Below are positions 32,721 through 45,800 of a stretch of 64,000 bases of DNA, piece by piece. Position 1 is the first letter of the stretch. Every line of letters starts with the position of its first letter. The stretch comes from Diphasiastrum complanatum (lineage: Eukaryota > Streptophyta > Lycopodiopsida > Lycopodiales > Lycopodiaceae). Position numbers and translations under genes: made by a program. Where the stretch lies: positions 1-64,000 of the forward strand of contig MU831920.1 of the NCBI GenBank assembly GCA_029204225.1. The letters run 5' to 3'. Under the pieces are notes generated by a model. It saw nothing but the letters and a program-made list of their open reading frames with translations. It was not told the DNA's origin and ran no database searches.

Positions 32721-35700
32721 TCATAAATACATTCTTGAGTAGAGGCTTGGTGAGAAGATATGAACACAATCTAAAGATGCAACATGTTCCAATGAGATCT
32801 CTCTCCCAATGGCTTTTTCTCTTAAAAAATGATGAGCCACTTCAATATGCTTGCTCCTTGCATGAAAGACTGGATTATTTGCAAGAGCCTGAGCAGAAAT
32901 GTTATCATTCTTGATAATTGGAAGATCTTCATTTGCATAACACTTTAGCTCCAAACGTAGCCTTTTAATCCATACAACCTCCTTTGTTGTGGTTGTAAGA
33001 GATTTGTATTCAGCTTCAACGGATGATAAGGAAATAGTTGTCTGCTTCTTTGATAGCCAGAAAACCAAGTTCCTTCCAAGAAATATAGTGTAAGCACTTG
33101 TGGATTTCCTATCCAACCTGTCTCCTACAAAATCTGAATCTGAAAAAGCAATCAAAGTCAGATCTTCTCCTTCGTAGAATAATCCATAATCCAAGGTAGA
33201 AGATATATACCTCAAGACTCTTTTAGCCAACTTCCAATTATATAACTTTGGATCCTGCATGTGTTGACTTAGCTTATGAACACAAAAGCTTAGATCATGT
33301 CTAGTCACTGTTAACCAAATAAGTGAGCCAATAAAACTCCTATAAAGAGTGATGTCCACAAAGGATTTTTCATCATCTTTCATAGGAACTTTTACAGTGT
33401 GCTCCATAGGTATATCTATGCCTTTACAGTTTTCCATATGGAATTTTCTAGGCATGGAAAGTGCATATCTACTTTGGCTTATAAATGCATGACCTTTCCA
33501 AAAATCTATTTCAAGGCCTAGAATATAGTGAAGAACTCCTAATTCCTGCATCTTAAACTCAGTACCAAGTGCATGCTTAGTTTCTTCAACCAACTCTCAT
33601 TATTTCCACAAAGAATGATATCATCTACATGGATGAGAAGAATAATTACAAAGTTATCTACAAACTTATAATACAGAGAAGGGTCATATTCACTTAGACA
33701 AAATCCGAGTGATATGAGATAGGAGATGAGCCTTGCATACCAAGACCTTGGTGCATGTTTCAGTCCATACAGACTTTTGAACAAAAGACAAACTTTTGAT
33801 TCATCACCTTCCTTCACAAAACCTAGAGGTTGCTCCATGTAAATCTCCTCCTCAAGGTAACCATTAGAAACATCAAGCTGGAACATACTCCATTTGTGAA
33901 AACATGCAAGAGATATGAGTATTCGAATTACCATCTTTGCAACTGGTGCAAAGGTGTCTTCATAGTCAAGACCTTTGATCTGTGAGTAGCCTTTGGCACA
34001 AAGTCTTGCTTTATACTTATTGATAGATCCATCATGATAGGAAGTTTCACCTTCCACTTGCCTTCCTTCAGCATCATATGTGAGCCTACTTGGCTCAGAT
34101 CTTGCTCATGTAGATCTTCTTGGTGTGGTAGCTTGAATTTGCGCCTCCTCAAGCCTTGGCCTCACCTCTTCTTGAACAACATCAAGATTGCTGATTGACC
34201 TTGCATGAGACTCCTTGACCTGTGCAGCATCCAAGTTAAACTTCTGATCTTCATGGAAGATCATATCTCTACTAACAACATTTTTGTCAGTAGAGGGTAA
34301 ATAAACTTTGTATGCTTTTTTGGTAGATGCATATCCTACAACAATTCCTTTTACTGCACTAGGATCTTCCTTCTTCCTAGTTTCTAGAGGCACATGCACA
34401 AAGCATACACAGCCAAAAATCCTAAGATGATCTACCTTAGGCTTTTTCTTATACAACATCTCAAATGGTGTCTTTCCTCCTATTGCAAGATTTGAAAGCC
34501 TATTACAAAGATAGTTTGCACATGCAACTGCCTCTCCCCAAAATTCTTTAGGTAGAGAAGCTTCTAGCCTAATGGCTTTTGCACATTCACACAAAGTTCT
34601 ATTCTTTCTCTCAACAACTCCATTTTGCTGAGGAGTATATGAACAAGAAAACTCTCTTTGAATATCTTCTCTCACACAAAAGTCTTTAAACTTTTTGGAA
34701 GTGTATTCTCTTCCACTATCACTTCTCAAAGCTTTCAACTTGAAAGGAAACTGCTTTTCTACATAAGCTTTGAAAGTAAGAAAAACATCATAGACCATGG
34801 CTTTTGAAGACAGCATATAGCTCCAAGAATATCTTGTATAATCGTCTACAAAAGAGATGAGAAATGAACATCAGACTGTACAAGTTCAAATGGTTGCTTT
34901 GTCTTGATACTTGATCTAAGAAAAGGCCTTCTGTGTGCTTTTGCCAGCACACAAGCTTCACAAGGTAGAAGTTCCTTTGACAGTGTCTTTGGTAGACCAA
35001 CAACTTTTTCTTCTTTGGTAGACCAACAACTTTTTCTTCTTTGGTAGACCAACAACTTTTCCTTCTTTGACCATAGATTGCATGGCTTTGAGATTGGGAT
35101 GTCCCAATCTCTTGTGCCATAGATCCTCCTGTAGAACCTTGGTCTCATAGGCAATATCTGAAATGTTAGCACTCTCCCTACTAGTTTGTACAACTTACCA
35201 ATTCTAGATCCTCTAGCAATAACTTCATTTTCTCTGAGATTATACACTTGTCAACTTGAGACTTGACATCCAATCCACTATCAAACAACTGTCCTACACT
35301 AATAAGATTCTTAGTCAATCTAGGTACATATAGTACATCATGTAAGCAAAAACATTTTGATGATGATGCATGCAGTGGAATACTACCTATTTCTTCAATC
35401 CTACACTCTACATCATTAGCAGTATAGATTGATCTTTTTGCACCTAGATATGGCATGAGATTAGTGAAAGAGTTTCTAGAACTAGACATATGGGAACTAG
35501 CCCCACTATCTATCTACCAGACTTCTTCATTCTTAAAAGAAGAAGATGAAAAAGTAGACATCATTAATGAATCCTCTCTTTCACTCTCAACACCCTCACA
35601 CTCATCCTCATTAGTAAAGTTAGCTTTCTTAGATTGGTTCTTCTTCTTGAAGCAGTTTAATGCATAGTGTCTTTTCTTGCCAGAGAAAAAACACTTGATC

Positions 35701-35900
35701 TTTGACAGCTTCTTTTTGCCACTAGATGTTGCAGCTTGTGAGGACTGATCCTCGCCACCTTCTTTGGCTTTGTCCTTCTTGAAGTGTCATTGTCCTTTGC
35801 CCTTGCCTCTTGACTTGTCTCTGATGAAGAGTGCTTTGTCATCTCCACCATCTTTCAATGAAAGTCTGTTGATCCTCAGCATCTTGTTCTCTTGCCTATT
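32721..35900 (-). pseudogene. Copia-3 gag end, protease, integrase, reverse transcriptase, RNase H
   Basis: Minus strand, in order: a degenerate knuckle near 35690 (CFFSGKKRHYALNC, one Cys lost), protease IDSGASSHMSSS near 35500 preceded by TAG where Trp is usual, and LTKNLISVGQLFDSG. The integrase spans 34816-34106 (LRSDSGREYTSKKF, TPQQNGVVERKN, FGCVCFVHVPLETR). Reverse transcriptase spans 34057-33539 (YKARLCAKGYSQ, QLDVSNGYLEEEIY, LIHVDDIILCG). RNase H runs 33593-32721 (SSVEAEYKSLT, ARSKHIEVAHHFLREK). Several frameshifts separate the parts, one caused by a tandem triplication at 34988-35068. Not able to encode a polyprotein. Confidence 0.85.
34988..35068. repeat. Three tandem copies of a 26-base unit inside Copia-3
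   Basis: GGTAGACCAACAACTTTTTC starts at 34991, 35017 and 35043. A 26-base period is not a multiple of three, so each copy changes the frame and the same peptide is read in successive frames. Confidence 0.85.
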
Positions 35901-35926
35901 TTCTTCAGCAATGAGAACACCTTGCG

Positions 35927-36041
35927 AAGGATATGTGCTCAATTCACACTCCTTTTATGTACAACATGAAATTTAGTGGACATCACCATGGACGAGGCCC
36001 CAAACTCGAGATAGGAAGATAATATTCTAATAATCTCCACA
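35927..36041 (-). repeat. Copia-3 5' LTR remnant
   Basis: Only the outermost part of the LTR remains, ending at the target duplication atttt at 36042. It joins gag sequence at about 35927, where GAAG is shared by both parents of the junction. Confidence 0.8.
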
Positions 36042-36046
36042 ATTTT

Positions 36047-36250
36047 AAAGATAAAATCTTCATGCCTAACTTCAGTGGAAACACCGATACTATAGAGGTG
36101 GAAGAATGGCTACACAAATTGAATAAATATTTTCAATTATTTTCTAGGACTAATCAAGCGAATATTGCTTATGCTTCAATACACTTCAAGGGTCCAGCCT
36201 ATGTTTGGTGGAAGAAAGTTGATTCGACTTGTTTATCCCTAAGAGTCTAA
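36047..36250 (+). pseudogene. Interrupted gag gene, part 3 (gypsy capsid)
   Basis: After the Copia-3 target duplication the frame continues as KDKIFMPNFSGNTD, then IEVEEWLHKLNKYFQLF and HFKGPAYVWWKK, clear gypsy capsid words. It ends at a TAA after SLRV at 36250. Nothing recognisable follows, so pol is lost. Confidence 0.65.
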
Positions 36251-37084
36251 CATGTGGAACTTCTTGATTGGCCAAATTTTAACATAAGGAATCTAAAATA
36301 ACTTTTTTTCTTTTAGCAAGTATTTTGATCTTACACCATATTGATACCTAGATTAACTATCATCATTTTAAGTGTTTTCCAAGGTGCTTCTAAACATTGT
36401 ATGCAAATTGTACATGAATAGCGTATTGAGGAACATTGCATTAAGATTGTTATTACCTCTAACCTTCTTTGTCCCAAAAGTACAAAATATATTTTTCTAG
36501 CAATGATTGGTTTTTTATTACAATCAATTCTCAAGATCAAGGATCTATTCAGTCCTCATTTTTATTGAAGTCCAAAACTTGCAGAATATGATTGGGAGTA
36601 GAACTTGTTGAAGTTGTCTTGAATCTTTGTAAAAAAATTTCCAACATGTCCACCCCACACTATCTTGGATGCAATCCCTTGATATTGGGCTTTTGCTATT
36701 GAGTTCAGGATGTCTTATTGGCATTGACATTATTGTTATTTAACATTGAAGATTAATTGATAATGTTGTAAAAGCTTTTGATTCCTTCTATTTTTACTAT
36801 CTTTCTCTTTCTGATGAGAAGGGAAAACTATTTTTCTATTGCTCTATTCTTTGGTTGGAACCAATGAGACTGAGTAATTTTTTGTTTCAAGTTATTTGTT
36901 GCTTTCTCTTATTCTTGTGGATGGTAGTGGATATCTATGAAAATAATTTGAAGAAAATATCACAAACAACCCTAAGATAATTTTTCAAGCAATAGAGTTT
37001 GCACTTTGACCAATTGCCAAACTAGCATTCAAGGAAAAGAATCTTAGCAATGGCTCCACAAACATCTCCATCTTTGATCACTGT
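36251..37084. other. No gene seen, AT-rich
   Basis: I find no sustained frame, repeat or RNA gene here. It may be decayed retroelement interior. Confidence 0.3.
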
Positions 37085-37225
37085 GAAAGATTCAACTAGT
37101 TTCATCACATTTTGCAATATTTCCATATTTGGCATATTGAGGCCAAAACTTGTTTTAGAATTAGAGGTTGACTTTTCAAAGTTCATTAGTCTAAATTTCA
37201 TTTGAATAAACACTTTTTGAAAGTG
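37085..37225 (+). repeat. LTR fragment related to Copia-1 3' LTR
   Basis: Words shared in order with 23840-23975: ATATTTGGCA, GAGGTTGACTTTTCAAAGTT, TTTGAATAAACACTTTT and GAAAGTGTG. Perhaps three quarters of positions agree. It is a second, older member of the family. Confidence 0.6.
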
Positions 37226-37757
37226 TGCACACACACTCAATTCGGAATGTCTAATTTCGAAGGAAGCCTGGTTGTGTTAGATGCCTAATTGTTTCGCTCC
37301 CTTCATGGTTGTCTCTGACACCTACCAAGACATTCCTTCATTGGATCTAAGTCTATGTTGATGTTGTAGTTTGGTAAATATCTTGTAATGTTCTGTATGT
37401 TGGAGCTTTGTTTCCTATATCGCACCTAATATCTTCGAGAGCCCTCCAACATGTGTGACCATGTTTGAACATATAATTGGAAGATTCCAAGGTTCAAAAC
37501 TATGTGTGAAATTGCATAGACCCAACTACTCATAATCTTGTATATAAGGAGGAATTATTTATGCTCTTCATTTGTTGTAATGTTAGAAACCCAGTAGGAA
37601 TTTTTTATTTGTAGATTGCATCAAGGTATTTACATTTTTTCTTTTCACAATAATTTTTTTTTGACATAGTCCAAGTAGTCTCTTAGCATAAAATGAAGCA
37701 TTTGCTCATGAAAGAGACAAGGTGAGGAAAAGAGACACAATTAAGTAGATACATGTA

Positions 37758-37839
<82 letters not shown>

Positions 37840-38790
37840 AGAGTTATTTTTGTTTATTTTCCTTCATTTTTTAGCTCCAAATTATTTTGATTTTGAGATT
37901 TTTAGTACTTTTATTAGCGTTCTTGACTCAACCAAGCAACAGGCATTGGCTTTGTTGACCTTGCCTTGCAAAGGCAATACTATGTGTTGAGGTCAATCAA
38001 TGGAGTTTGAAAGAAAGTCAACATTAAAGGCTAGATTGTGGTAGTGTCCGAACACTTAAGGTTTGGACCTTGCAGGTGGAGGGATGAAATAGCATGCATG
38101 GACCTTGGTTAAAGGCCCAATTATCTCACACATAATTAAGTGATCATCCATGCTTGCATGTAACATACCAAACGACATGTAGTGAATGGAACAAAAGTGA
38201 CTCGCATGCTTTTGCTTTTGTTTTTGTTTTATTTTTATTTAAGTGATATGCAATCAATCCATAGCAATCATGCATCTCATTGAGTGTCTTGATCTTGACA
38301 AAGCTTGTGCATGATGTTGACCATCCTACTCCATGCTACTATAGATCCATTTTGCGAATGAGCAAGAGACCCTACTTTGCAGCAGGAGTTCCAAAGATCT
38401 TTTACAGATGATTGTTTCAAGTGCTACCTTGCAAACCGTATTGACAGCTGATTCCTTACACTTGTTGTCAAAGTTGCTTGCTTCTTGTTGATAGTAATTA
38501 TGAATGCCTTTGAAAATCAAATCAATTGTTGTTATAAATGGTCAAAATAATTGGTCATCAGTTATATATGCATGCATATGTCTGTCAAGAAGTTCGCGCC
38601 ATAGTAGCTTTTGCAAAACATAGTCGTATATGTATTTCTTTATTCTCATTAAAGAGCTATTGATTTATCTTATAGGTAGATTGTTTTGATATGGCTCTAC
38701 GCCAAGTCCAGAAGGAATTCAAAATCAGCATTCGTCTGCATGGAATGAAGGCCTAGATTTGCATTGTATACCACCACACGTGGGCGAGTA
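37226..38790. other. Noncoding stretch with one CT microsatellite
   Basis: No gene seen. The only structures are the CT tract at 37761-37836 and its downstream flank 37837-37925, shared with 40367-40460. Confidence 0.35.
37761..37836. repeat. (CT)n microsatellite, about 38 units
   Basis: Perfect CT dinucleotide run. Its right flank (TTTGAGAGTTATTTTTGTTT and on) recurs after the tract at 40307-40366. Confidence 0.98.
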
Positions 38791-39215
38791 TGTCAAGCAC
38801 TATATACCTACTCATGAAAGACCTAACTAGCAGTAGTACTTCTTGGTATTTAACCCATGAGATCATAGAAAATCGAACCTAGGTGGATGAGCCATCTCAA
38901 GCATGATATAACAATTGACCATGTGTGGAAGATCTAACACAGTAGTCATGTTTCTTGGTATTATCAACCCATGGGATCACATAGAATCATACCTCAGTGG
39001 GTGAGCCAAACTCAGATGTGATACACCCAACTCACCACCGTGGGATTATGTAAAATCAAACCTCAGTGGGTGAGCCCAACTCAAGCATGATACACCAACT
39101 CCCCACATGTAGAAAGATAACACTAACACTAATGCCTTTCAATATTATCAACCTGTGGTATCTAATCTGGTTGAGTAAGCCCAACTCAAGCATGAGACAC
39201 CAACTCATCAAGTGT
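38790..39215 (-). repeat. Array of tRNA-like repeat units (about four copies)
   Basis: Each unit of roughly 90-115 bases, read on the minus strand, has GTTGGTGTAT...GCTTGAG resembling a polymerase III A box. About 30 bases on it has AGGTTCGATTC, a near-consensus B box, then TGATCCCA(C/T)GGGTTGATAA. Units begin near 38800, 38920, 39010 and 39110. The pattern fits tRNA-derived SINE heads or a tRNA-related satellite; no unit looks like a functional tRNA gene. Confidence 0.55.
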
Positions 39216-40063
<848 letters not shown>

Positions 40064-40303
40064 TTCTTATCACATGCAAAATTGACACTCAAGTGAAGGT
40101 CACGAGGAAGATGGTAATCCACATATTAACTTTTTTGTCACAACTGCTTCTGATTAATATTTGCCACACTTGTTCATCCAAATTGACATCAATCTAGAAA
40201 GAAGAGTAGTTGTCACATTATCATCCATTAGCCTCAATATATCAAGAACAAGTACATTATCAATAGTGAAGTAGCCAATTTGACAAGCTTGTTGGTTTAT
40301 GTG

Positions 40304-40306
<3 letters not shown>

Positions 40307-40366
<60 letters not shown>
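40307..40366. repeat. (TC)n microsatellite, 30 units, with conserved right flank
   Basis: Followed by TTTGAGAGTTATTTTTTGTTT, homologous to the flank of the tract at 37761-37836 for about 80 bases. Confidence 0.95.
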
Positions 40367-40371
<5 letters not shown>

Positions 40372-40554
40372 GAGAGTTATTTTTTGTTTATTTTGCTTCA
40401 TTTTTTGGGCTCAAAATGATTTTAATTTTGGGGTTTTCAACACTATTATTAGATATGTGACATGGCTTCAACAATGGGTAGAAATGGTCCTTCTCACCAT
40501 CACACCCAATATTCTCCCAACATCGTGGCAGAGGCCTCAATTTCAAATATAAGA

Positions 40555-40655
40555 TCTAATTAGCAGTAGTTCTTCTTAGTACTATCAACTTGTGGGATCA
40601 CAAGGTGAGCCAAACTCAAGAAAGATACACCCAAGTCATCACATGTGGGAAGATA
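40555..40655 (-). repeat. tRNA-like repeat unit, single copy
   Basis: Contains GTGGGATCACA, GGTGAGCCAAACTCAAGAAAG and CACATGTGGGAAGAT, the same landmarks as the array at 38790-39215. The central segment around the B box is deleted. Confidence 0.45.
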
Positions 40656-41075
40656 ACTATCTAAATGCTAACGACCTTGATGTAGGAGTGGTCCTTTCTC
40701 ATGATAGTAGACCAGTTGCATTTGAAAGCAAAAAGTTAGAGATCCTGCTCAGTGTAGGTATTCTACCTATGCGAAGGAACGTTTTGCAGTCATTCATGCA
40801 TTAAAAATCTAGAGGCATTATTTATACAGTGCCAGATTTACGGTGATGATTGTCACCTCCCTTAAGTATATATGTGATGTCGTAGACCTAAGAGGCTCTA
40901 AGGCAACTAAGATTTTGGAAGTAAAAGATTTGATGGAATTTTGTTTTAGCAGCCTACATACAACAAATTGGAGTTCACATACTAATAGGTTCAACCAAGA
41001 AGTGCATCAACCAAAAAGCTTTTCTACAATCAAATTTTTGAAAGATCTTCTAAGGGTTTTGATTGCAGAGAAGTA
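40655..41075 (+). pseudogene. Gypsy RNase H relic
   Basis: [22 protein letters not shown] is a clear gypsy RNase H segment. Further words (TSLKYICDVVDLRGSKATK) can be read in another frame. Stops and shifts are frequent. Neither LTR nor neighbouring pol domains are visible. Confidence 0.65.
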
Positions 41076-41149
41076 GAAAGTTCAAAAGTCTATTAAATGA
41101 ATGAAAGAATTGGATCATTCTTGAACGCTTAAAATCACTAGAGGTAGTA

Positions 41150-41350
41150 TTGGTGGTTATTGGTATTATCAACCTGTGGGATTATATAGAATTGAACTTA
41201 GGCGGGTGAGCCATCCCCAACACAATACACCAACTCATCGCATGTGGAAGATCTGACTAGTATTGATCCTTCTTGGTCTTACCAACCTGTGGGATCATAA
41301 AAAATCAAACTTGCGTGGACGAGCCGAACATACACCAATTCACCATGTGT
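41150..41350 (-). repeat. tRNA-like repeat units (two copies)
   Basis: Two units start near 41155 and 41265, with CTTGGT(A/C)TTA(T/C)CAACCTGTGGGAT followed by a B-box-like complement and CCAACTCATCGCATGTGG or a variant. Confidence 0.5.
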
Positions 41351-41448
41351 GGGAGATAACTATCTATCAAGTAGTAATGCTTCTTACAACTCACATTATT
41401 GCTATTTTTCTTGTGAAACCTAAAAGAACCCTAAAAGATAAAAAACAA

Positions 41449-41451
<3 letters not shown>

Positions 41452-41499
<48 letters not shown>
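41452..41499. repeat. (CT)n microsatellite, 24 units
   Basis: Perfect dinucleotide run followed by further pyrimidine-rich sequence to about 41580. Confidence 0.97.
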
Positions 41500-41501
<2 letters not shown>

Positions 41502-41719
41502 GCACGCCTCTCCTTCTCTCTCTTGCCCTTTTATACCTTCTCTCTTTGTAGAAACTTCTCTTTCTACGAATTTCTAAATGCACATGTTCTCTCTCTAAAA
41601 ATTTCTAAATGCACATGTCATTTTCAAGCATTTCAAATGCACTTCAAATGCCCTTCAAATAAATTTTAGGGCAAACGTGGACCAATGAGGATAGACAAAA
41701 CCCTTTTTGTCTATCATTG

Positions 41720-42325
41720 CCCACATTCTTGCATTATCAATCTATGGGATCAAAGAGAATTGAACTTAGGTGGGTGAGCCATCTCCAACACAATATACCA
41801 ACTCACATGTGGGACGGTCTAACTAGTAGTATAGCTTCTTAGTGACTCATGGGATCACAGAGAGTTGAACCTGAGTGCGTGAGCCTGGAGCCATCTCAAG
41901 CACAATACACCAACTCACCACATGTGGGAAGATCTAATTTGTAGTTATGTTTCTTGGTATTATCAATCTGTGGGATCACACAGAATTGAACTTGGGTGAG
42001 CAAGTCATCTCAAGCACTAAAAACCCACATGTGAGAAGATATAACTAGTACTAGTGCTTCTTGGTATTATTAACCCATGGTATCATAGAGAATCAACCCT
42101 AGGTGGGTGACCCATCTCAAGCAGGATACAACCACTCACCACATGTGGAAAGACTCAACTTGTAGTTATGTTTCTTGGTATTATCAACCCATGGTATCAC
42201 ATAGAATTGAATCTGAGTCCTCAATGGGGGAGCCAAACGAAGCATGGGTGGGGAACCGTGGGATGACATAGAATCTAACCTGGGTGCGTGAGCCCTACAC
42301 GTTAGACCATAACGCCTCGTAATGC
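41720..42325 (-). repeat. Array of tRNA-like repeat units (about five copies)
   Basis: Units begin near 41735, 41840, 41950, 42055 and 42165. The last one, read on the minus strand from about 42320, starts GAGGCGTTATGGTCTAACGT and has CAGGTTAGATTC, close to the head of a tRNA-derived SINE. This array ends about 360 bases before the GA tract in front of the host gene. Confidence 0.55.
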
Positions 42326-42682
42326 ATTAAAAAGTAGACCCTAAAAATAAGAAAAAAGAATTGCAAAAGACTAGTGACCTAGAACCAGGGTCACTAGAGC
42401 GATTCAAAGTGGGGGTAGTGACCATCTGCAGGGGGGGTCTAACGGCTGCCACGTCAGCAGAGGGGTCACCTTCTTGCCAAACAGTCAGGGCAGGGGACTT
42501 CCCGCGGGCGCGACTTGGCAGTTGACACAATTTAATAATAAACCCTATTTATTAATTATTAAATAATTATTTTATTAATTATTTTGCTTTATTATTAATT
42601 GTTTTTGCTTTTTTATTTATTGCAAAAGGTAATTAGTAGTTATTATTATTTTTATTATTGGCTGATAATAAAACCTTAAACC

Positions 42683-42684
<2 letters not shown>
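42326..42684. promoter_or_regulatory. Probable promoter region of the IDM1-like gene
   Basis: A GC-richer part (42380-42530) is followed by a very AT-rich part (42530-42680) directly before the GA tract and coding start. No single TATA box can be chosen. The transition from repeats to unique sequence here fits a gene boundary. Confidence 0.3.

Positions 42685-42718
<34 letters not shown>
42685..42718. repeat. (GA)n tract at the front of the IDM1-like gene
   Basis: About 17 GA units on the coding strand, some 145 bases before the chosen ATG. Such tracts are common in plant 5' leaders and can bind GAGA-type BBR/BPC factors; that role here is inferred. Confidence 0.8.
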
Positions 42719-42725
<7 letters not shown>

Positions 42726-42861
42726 GAAGGAGAGCATGCGAGCTGAATTGTGTGAGGATTTGTGTTGGTGGGTGATGAATTCTGATGATCGGGGGGGGAT
42801 CGGAAAGGCTGCTGGGTTTGGTTGCGATCAATTGAGTCGGTGGATGCCTCAGGGGAGCGAA

Positions 42862-45800
42862 ATGGAGCCATCTTTTGTTGCAGAAAGGAAGCTTTTGATT
42901 GGCGATCTCGTGGAGGTGAAGATTTCTACTGAAATGTTTTGATTCTGATGCAAGCGCTGTTGTTTTGGTTTTTTCGGTTTAATTGCGGGGTTTTTCAATT
43001 GGAACCCACTATGCATGCAGATGTGTTGGCCAATTAAGATGGCTGGAAAGAATCCATCATATGCACTTGATTGATGGATTTTGATCTGAAGATGAATTCC
43101 TGGCTCTGCTGTTTGAGAATTTCTGACTTGGGTTTGTTATAGAGTGTTTTGTGGTTCATTGGTGAATGATCAAGATTGGAACTTCTCATTTGTTGAGGTA
43201 GACTTCAGTGAAATAGCGGAACCTTGATGTTGCAAGATGTATTTCCTCAGTGATACTTGCTAGCTTCCTGAAGCTTGAATAATCAGAGACTTGATTTTCT
43301 GAAAATTTGCATGAAGTAATCTATGCTTTGTGGGATTCGTGCATAGAAGCGCAATAAGTTGTTTGCTTGTTTTCATCAGGTTCGCCAGACCGAAGAAGGT
43401 TTAAGAGGGTCCTGGCATCCTGGTGTTGTAGTGGACGTCAAGCCAGGCAAGAGAGCGGTTGAGTATGATGAGCTTCTTTCTGATAATGGCAAATTTAAGC
43501 TGATAGAGTCTATTTCTTTTGGGAAAGATTTCCATTGTAACTCTTCGCAAAAAAAGCCACAACTCTGTTTACAGAAGAGCAAGGGGCTCATCAGGCCCAG
43601 ACCACCTGATTTAGTGGATCCTTCTGCACATGGCTGGAAAAGGGGCCTGTTTGTGGATGTCCTTTATGAAGATGCATGGTGGGAAGCAATTATTTTGGAG
43701 CTTAACAGGGAGAAATCAAGTGCAAAAGTATGGTATCCTGACGAAAAAGCAGAGGAATGGATCGCTGTTTCAAAGCTTAGAGTTTCACAGAAATGGAATG
43801 AGGAGACTGGATTATGGACAATCAAAGGACATGGGTTGTTGCCTACTTTCCATTCAAAGAAAAAAAACTCAGTCGATTCACCAGATGATAATTCAAAAGA
43901 AAGACAGAACGTGATCAAAATTTTGAAGGTCAATGAGGAGCCATCTACTGAATCTTCAACAGTAAGCCGTGCAACCATTGAAGACGTGCAAGAAGATACT
44001 GCTGTATGCATCCCTGCTGCAGAAGTTAAAATTGAACTGCTGGAAGAGGCGGGTTGCCTAAATACACCAGGTGGACAAAATAATAACATATATAGGTTGC
44101 ATGATCTGAATGAAAGTAAGTTAGAAACTTTAGATCAGGAAGCCATTTTCAACAATGAAGTATGTACTCCAAATCTTGCACAGAAACAGGACATTTCTGA
44201 GAGTCTTGCTGCAGAGGGTGAAAAGAGAGCGTCGGAAGATGTGGAAAGTTGTTTTTTTCCATCTTCTATGGTAGCCAAGGATAGGCCTTTAGATTGTGCA
44301 ACCAATACAAAAGACCAGTGTCTAGAAGGGTTGGGGCAATCCTTGGAAATGCCTTCTGAGAATGTCTCTGCTTTCCTATCAAATTCTACTTTTGAAAGAT
44401 ACTTATCTCGGGTGAGGGAAAATTTGAAAGAGCCCCCTGCAAAATCAAGTTGGCATATGTTAGCAACACAGAATTTCAAAGAAAAAAAATTTACAGGAGG
44501 AATTCATCAGCAGCCCAATGGACATTCCAAAATCAGACCAAAAAAGCGAAAGGAACCATTGCTAGACAGTAATGGTTTTCAAGATATCTATGAGTACAGA
44601 CCTTTAAATGGCCCGGCAGCCCAAAACAAGGCTCAGAAAGTCTCAAAGGTGACACATAATCGTAACAAGTGCGTCTACTCTGATACATCCAACCTTCAAA
44701 AGCAACGTGTTTTACCAAAGCGGGGCACCAAGATATCAATACCTGATGACAGGGGTACACAATGCCCTGATAATTTACCCCCACTTTGGTCTGCACCATC
44801 ATCCCCAATGGAAGAGCCACAAGCAAAGTCAAAAGGCAAAAGGCAAAATCTGTTTTCAGCCTTGATAGACCAGCGGATTATTAAGGAAAATGAAGTGGTA
44901 CAGTATCTTCGTAAAAAGGACAAAAGTGTAATGAAAGAGGGTCGTATGACAAGGGAAGGTGTACTATGTAGTTGCTGCAACGAAATTTGGCAACTTTCGA
45001 GCTTCGAAGTACATGCAGGCAGTAAACTTCATAGACCTTCAGCGAATATGTTTCTTAAAGATGGCCGGTCTTTGTCAGAATGTCAAGAGCAGGGTAGGGA
45101 AACTCCAAGTGGGTCAATAAAACCAACAAAATGTCAAGAGCAGGCAAGAAAAACGCCAAGTAAATCAATAGAACCAACAAAATATCAAGAGCAGACAAGA
45201 GAAACTTCAAGGGGATCAATGAAACCAGCAGAGCAAAGGGAAGCATTGCTCCCTCATGATCAGGGTGATGCTGCTTGTGATGAGATTGATGATGCTACTG
45301 CTGAGGGTGACAATGTTTGTGCCATATGTGGTGATGGTGGAGAGCTTATTTGCTGTGATTCTTGCCCTTCCGTATTTCATCCCAAATGCCTTGATTTAAT
45401 GGTACTTCACTGTCTTTCCATTCTGAAGGCTTTTAGTGAATTGTATGTGCTTGCCGGATTCCTGCTACAAGCATGTTTATCTCTCTAGTGTTCTTTCATC
45501 TGACTGATCATAAAACCTGTTATTCTATGAAAGAAGTGTAACTATACTCTGCTACATTTGGATGCTCTGCTTCTTAAGTCACGCACACTTACTGAAGGTT
45601 GCTTTGACAAATTAGCAATCTTGTCAGCACTAGCCTTCATCCAAAAAGTAACCAATATAAATCCACCAGAATAGTAGATCCAGATGAACTTTTTCTTTAC
45701 TCAGTTTTTCAGCTATCTGAGCTCTGATGACAAGTGAGTTGACTCTAAGAGGTGATTAGGATTATAGTCAACAAAACATTTATTATGTAAAAGATTTAAC

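Larger units (their letters stand above)
31953..36041 (-). mobile_element. Copia-3: Ty1/copia element in minus orientation, 5' part deleted
   Basis: An exact target duplication atttt flanks it (31948-31952, 36042-36046). The 3' LTR is 31953-32662 (about 710 bases). The 5' LTR keeps only its first 115 or so bases (about 35927-36041), which match 32548-32662. The purine tract TAAGGAGGAG borders the 3' LTR. The remaining 5' LTR, primer-binding site and gag front were removed by one internal deletion. Coding order on the minus strand is knuckle, protease, integrase, reverse transcriptase, RNase H. Confidence 0.9.

Noticed and set aside
38790-39215. CRISPR array
   Set aside because: Repeat units are long, degenerate and without regular short spacers, and the genome is a plant nuclear one.
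42658-42861. N-terminal extension of the IDM1-like protein through the GA tract (Glu-Arg repeat)
   Set aside because: The frame happens to be open through the GA repeat. The Agenet domain starts right after [10 protein letters not shown] and nothing upstream looks conserved, although the ATG at 42736 remains possible.
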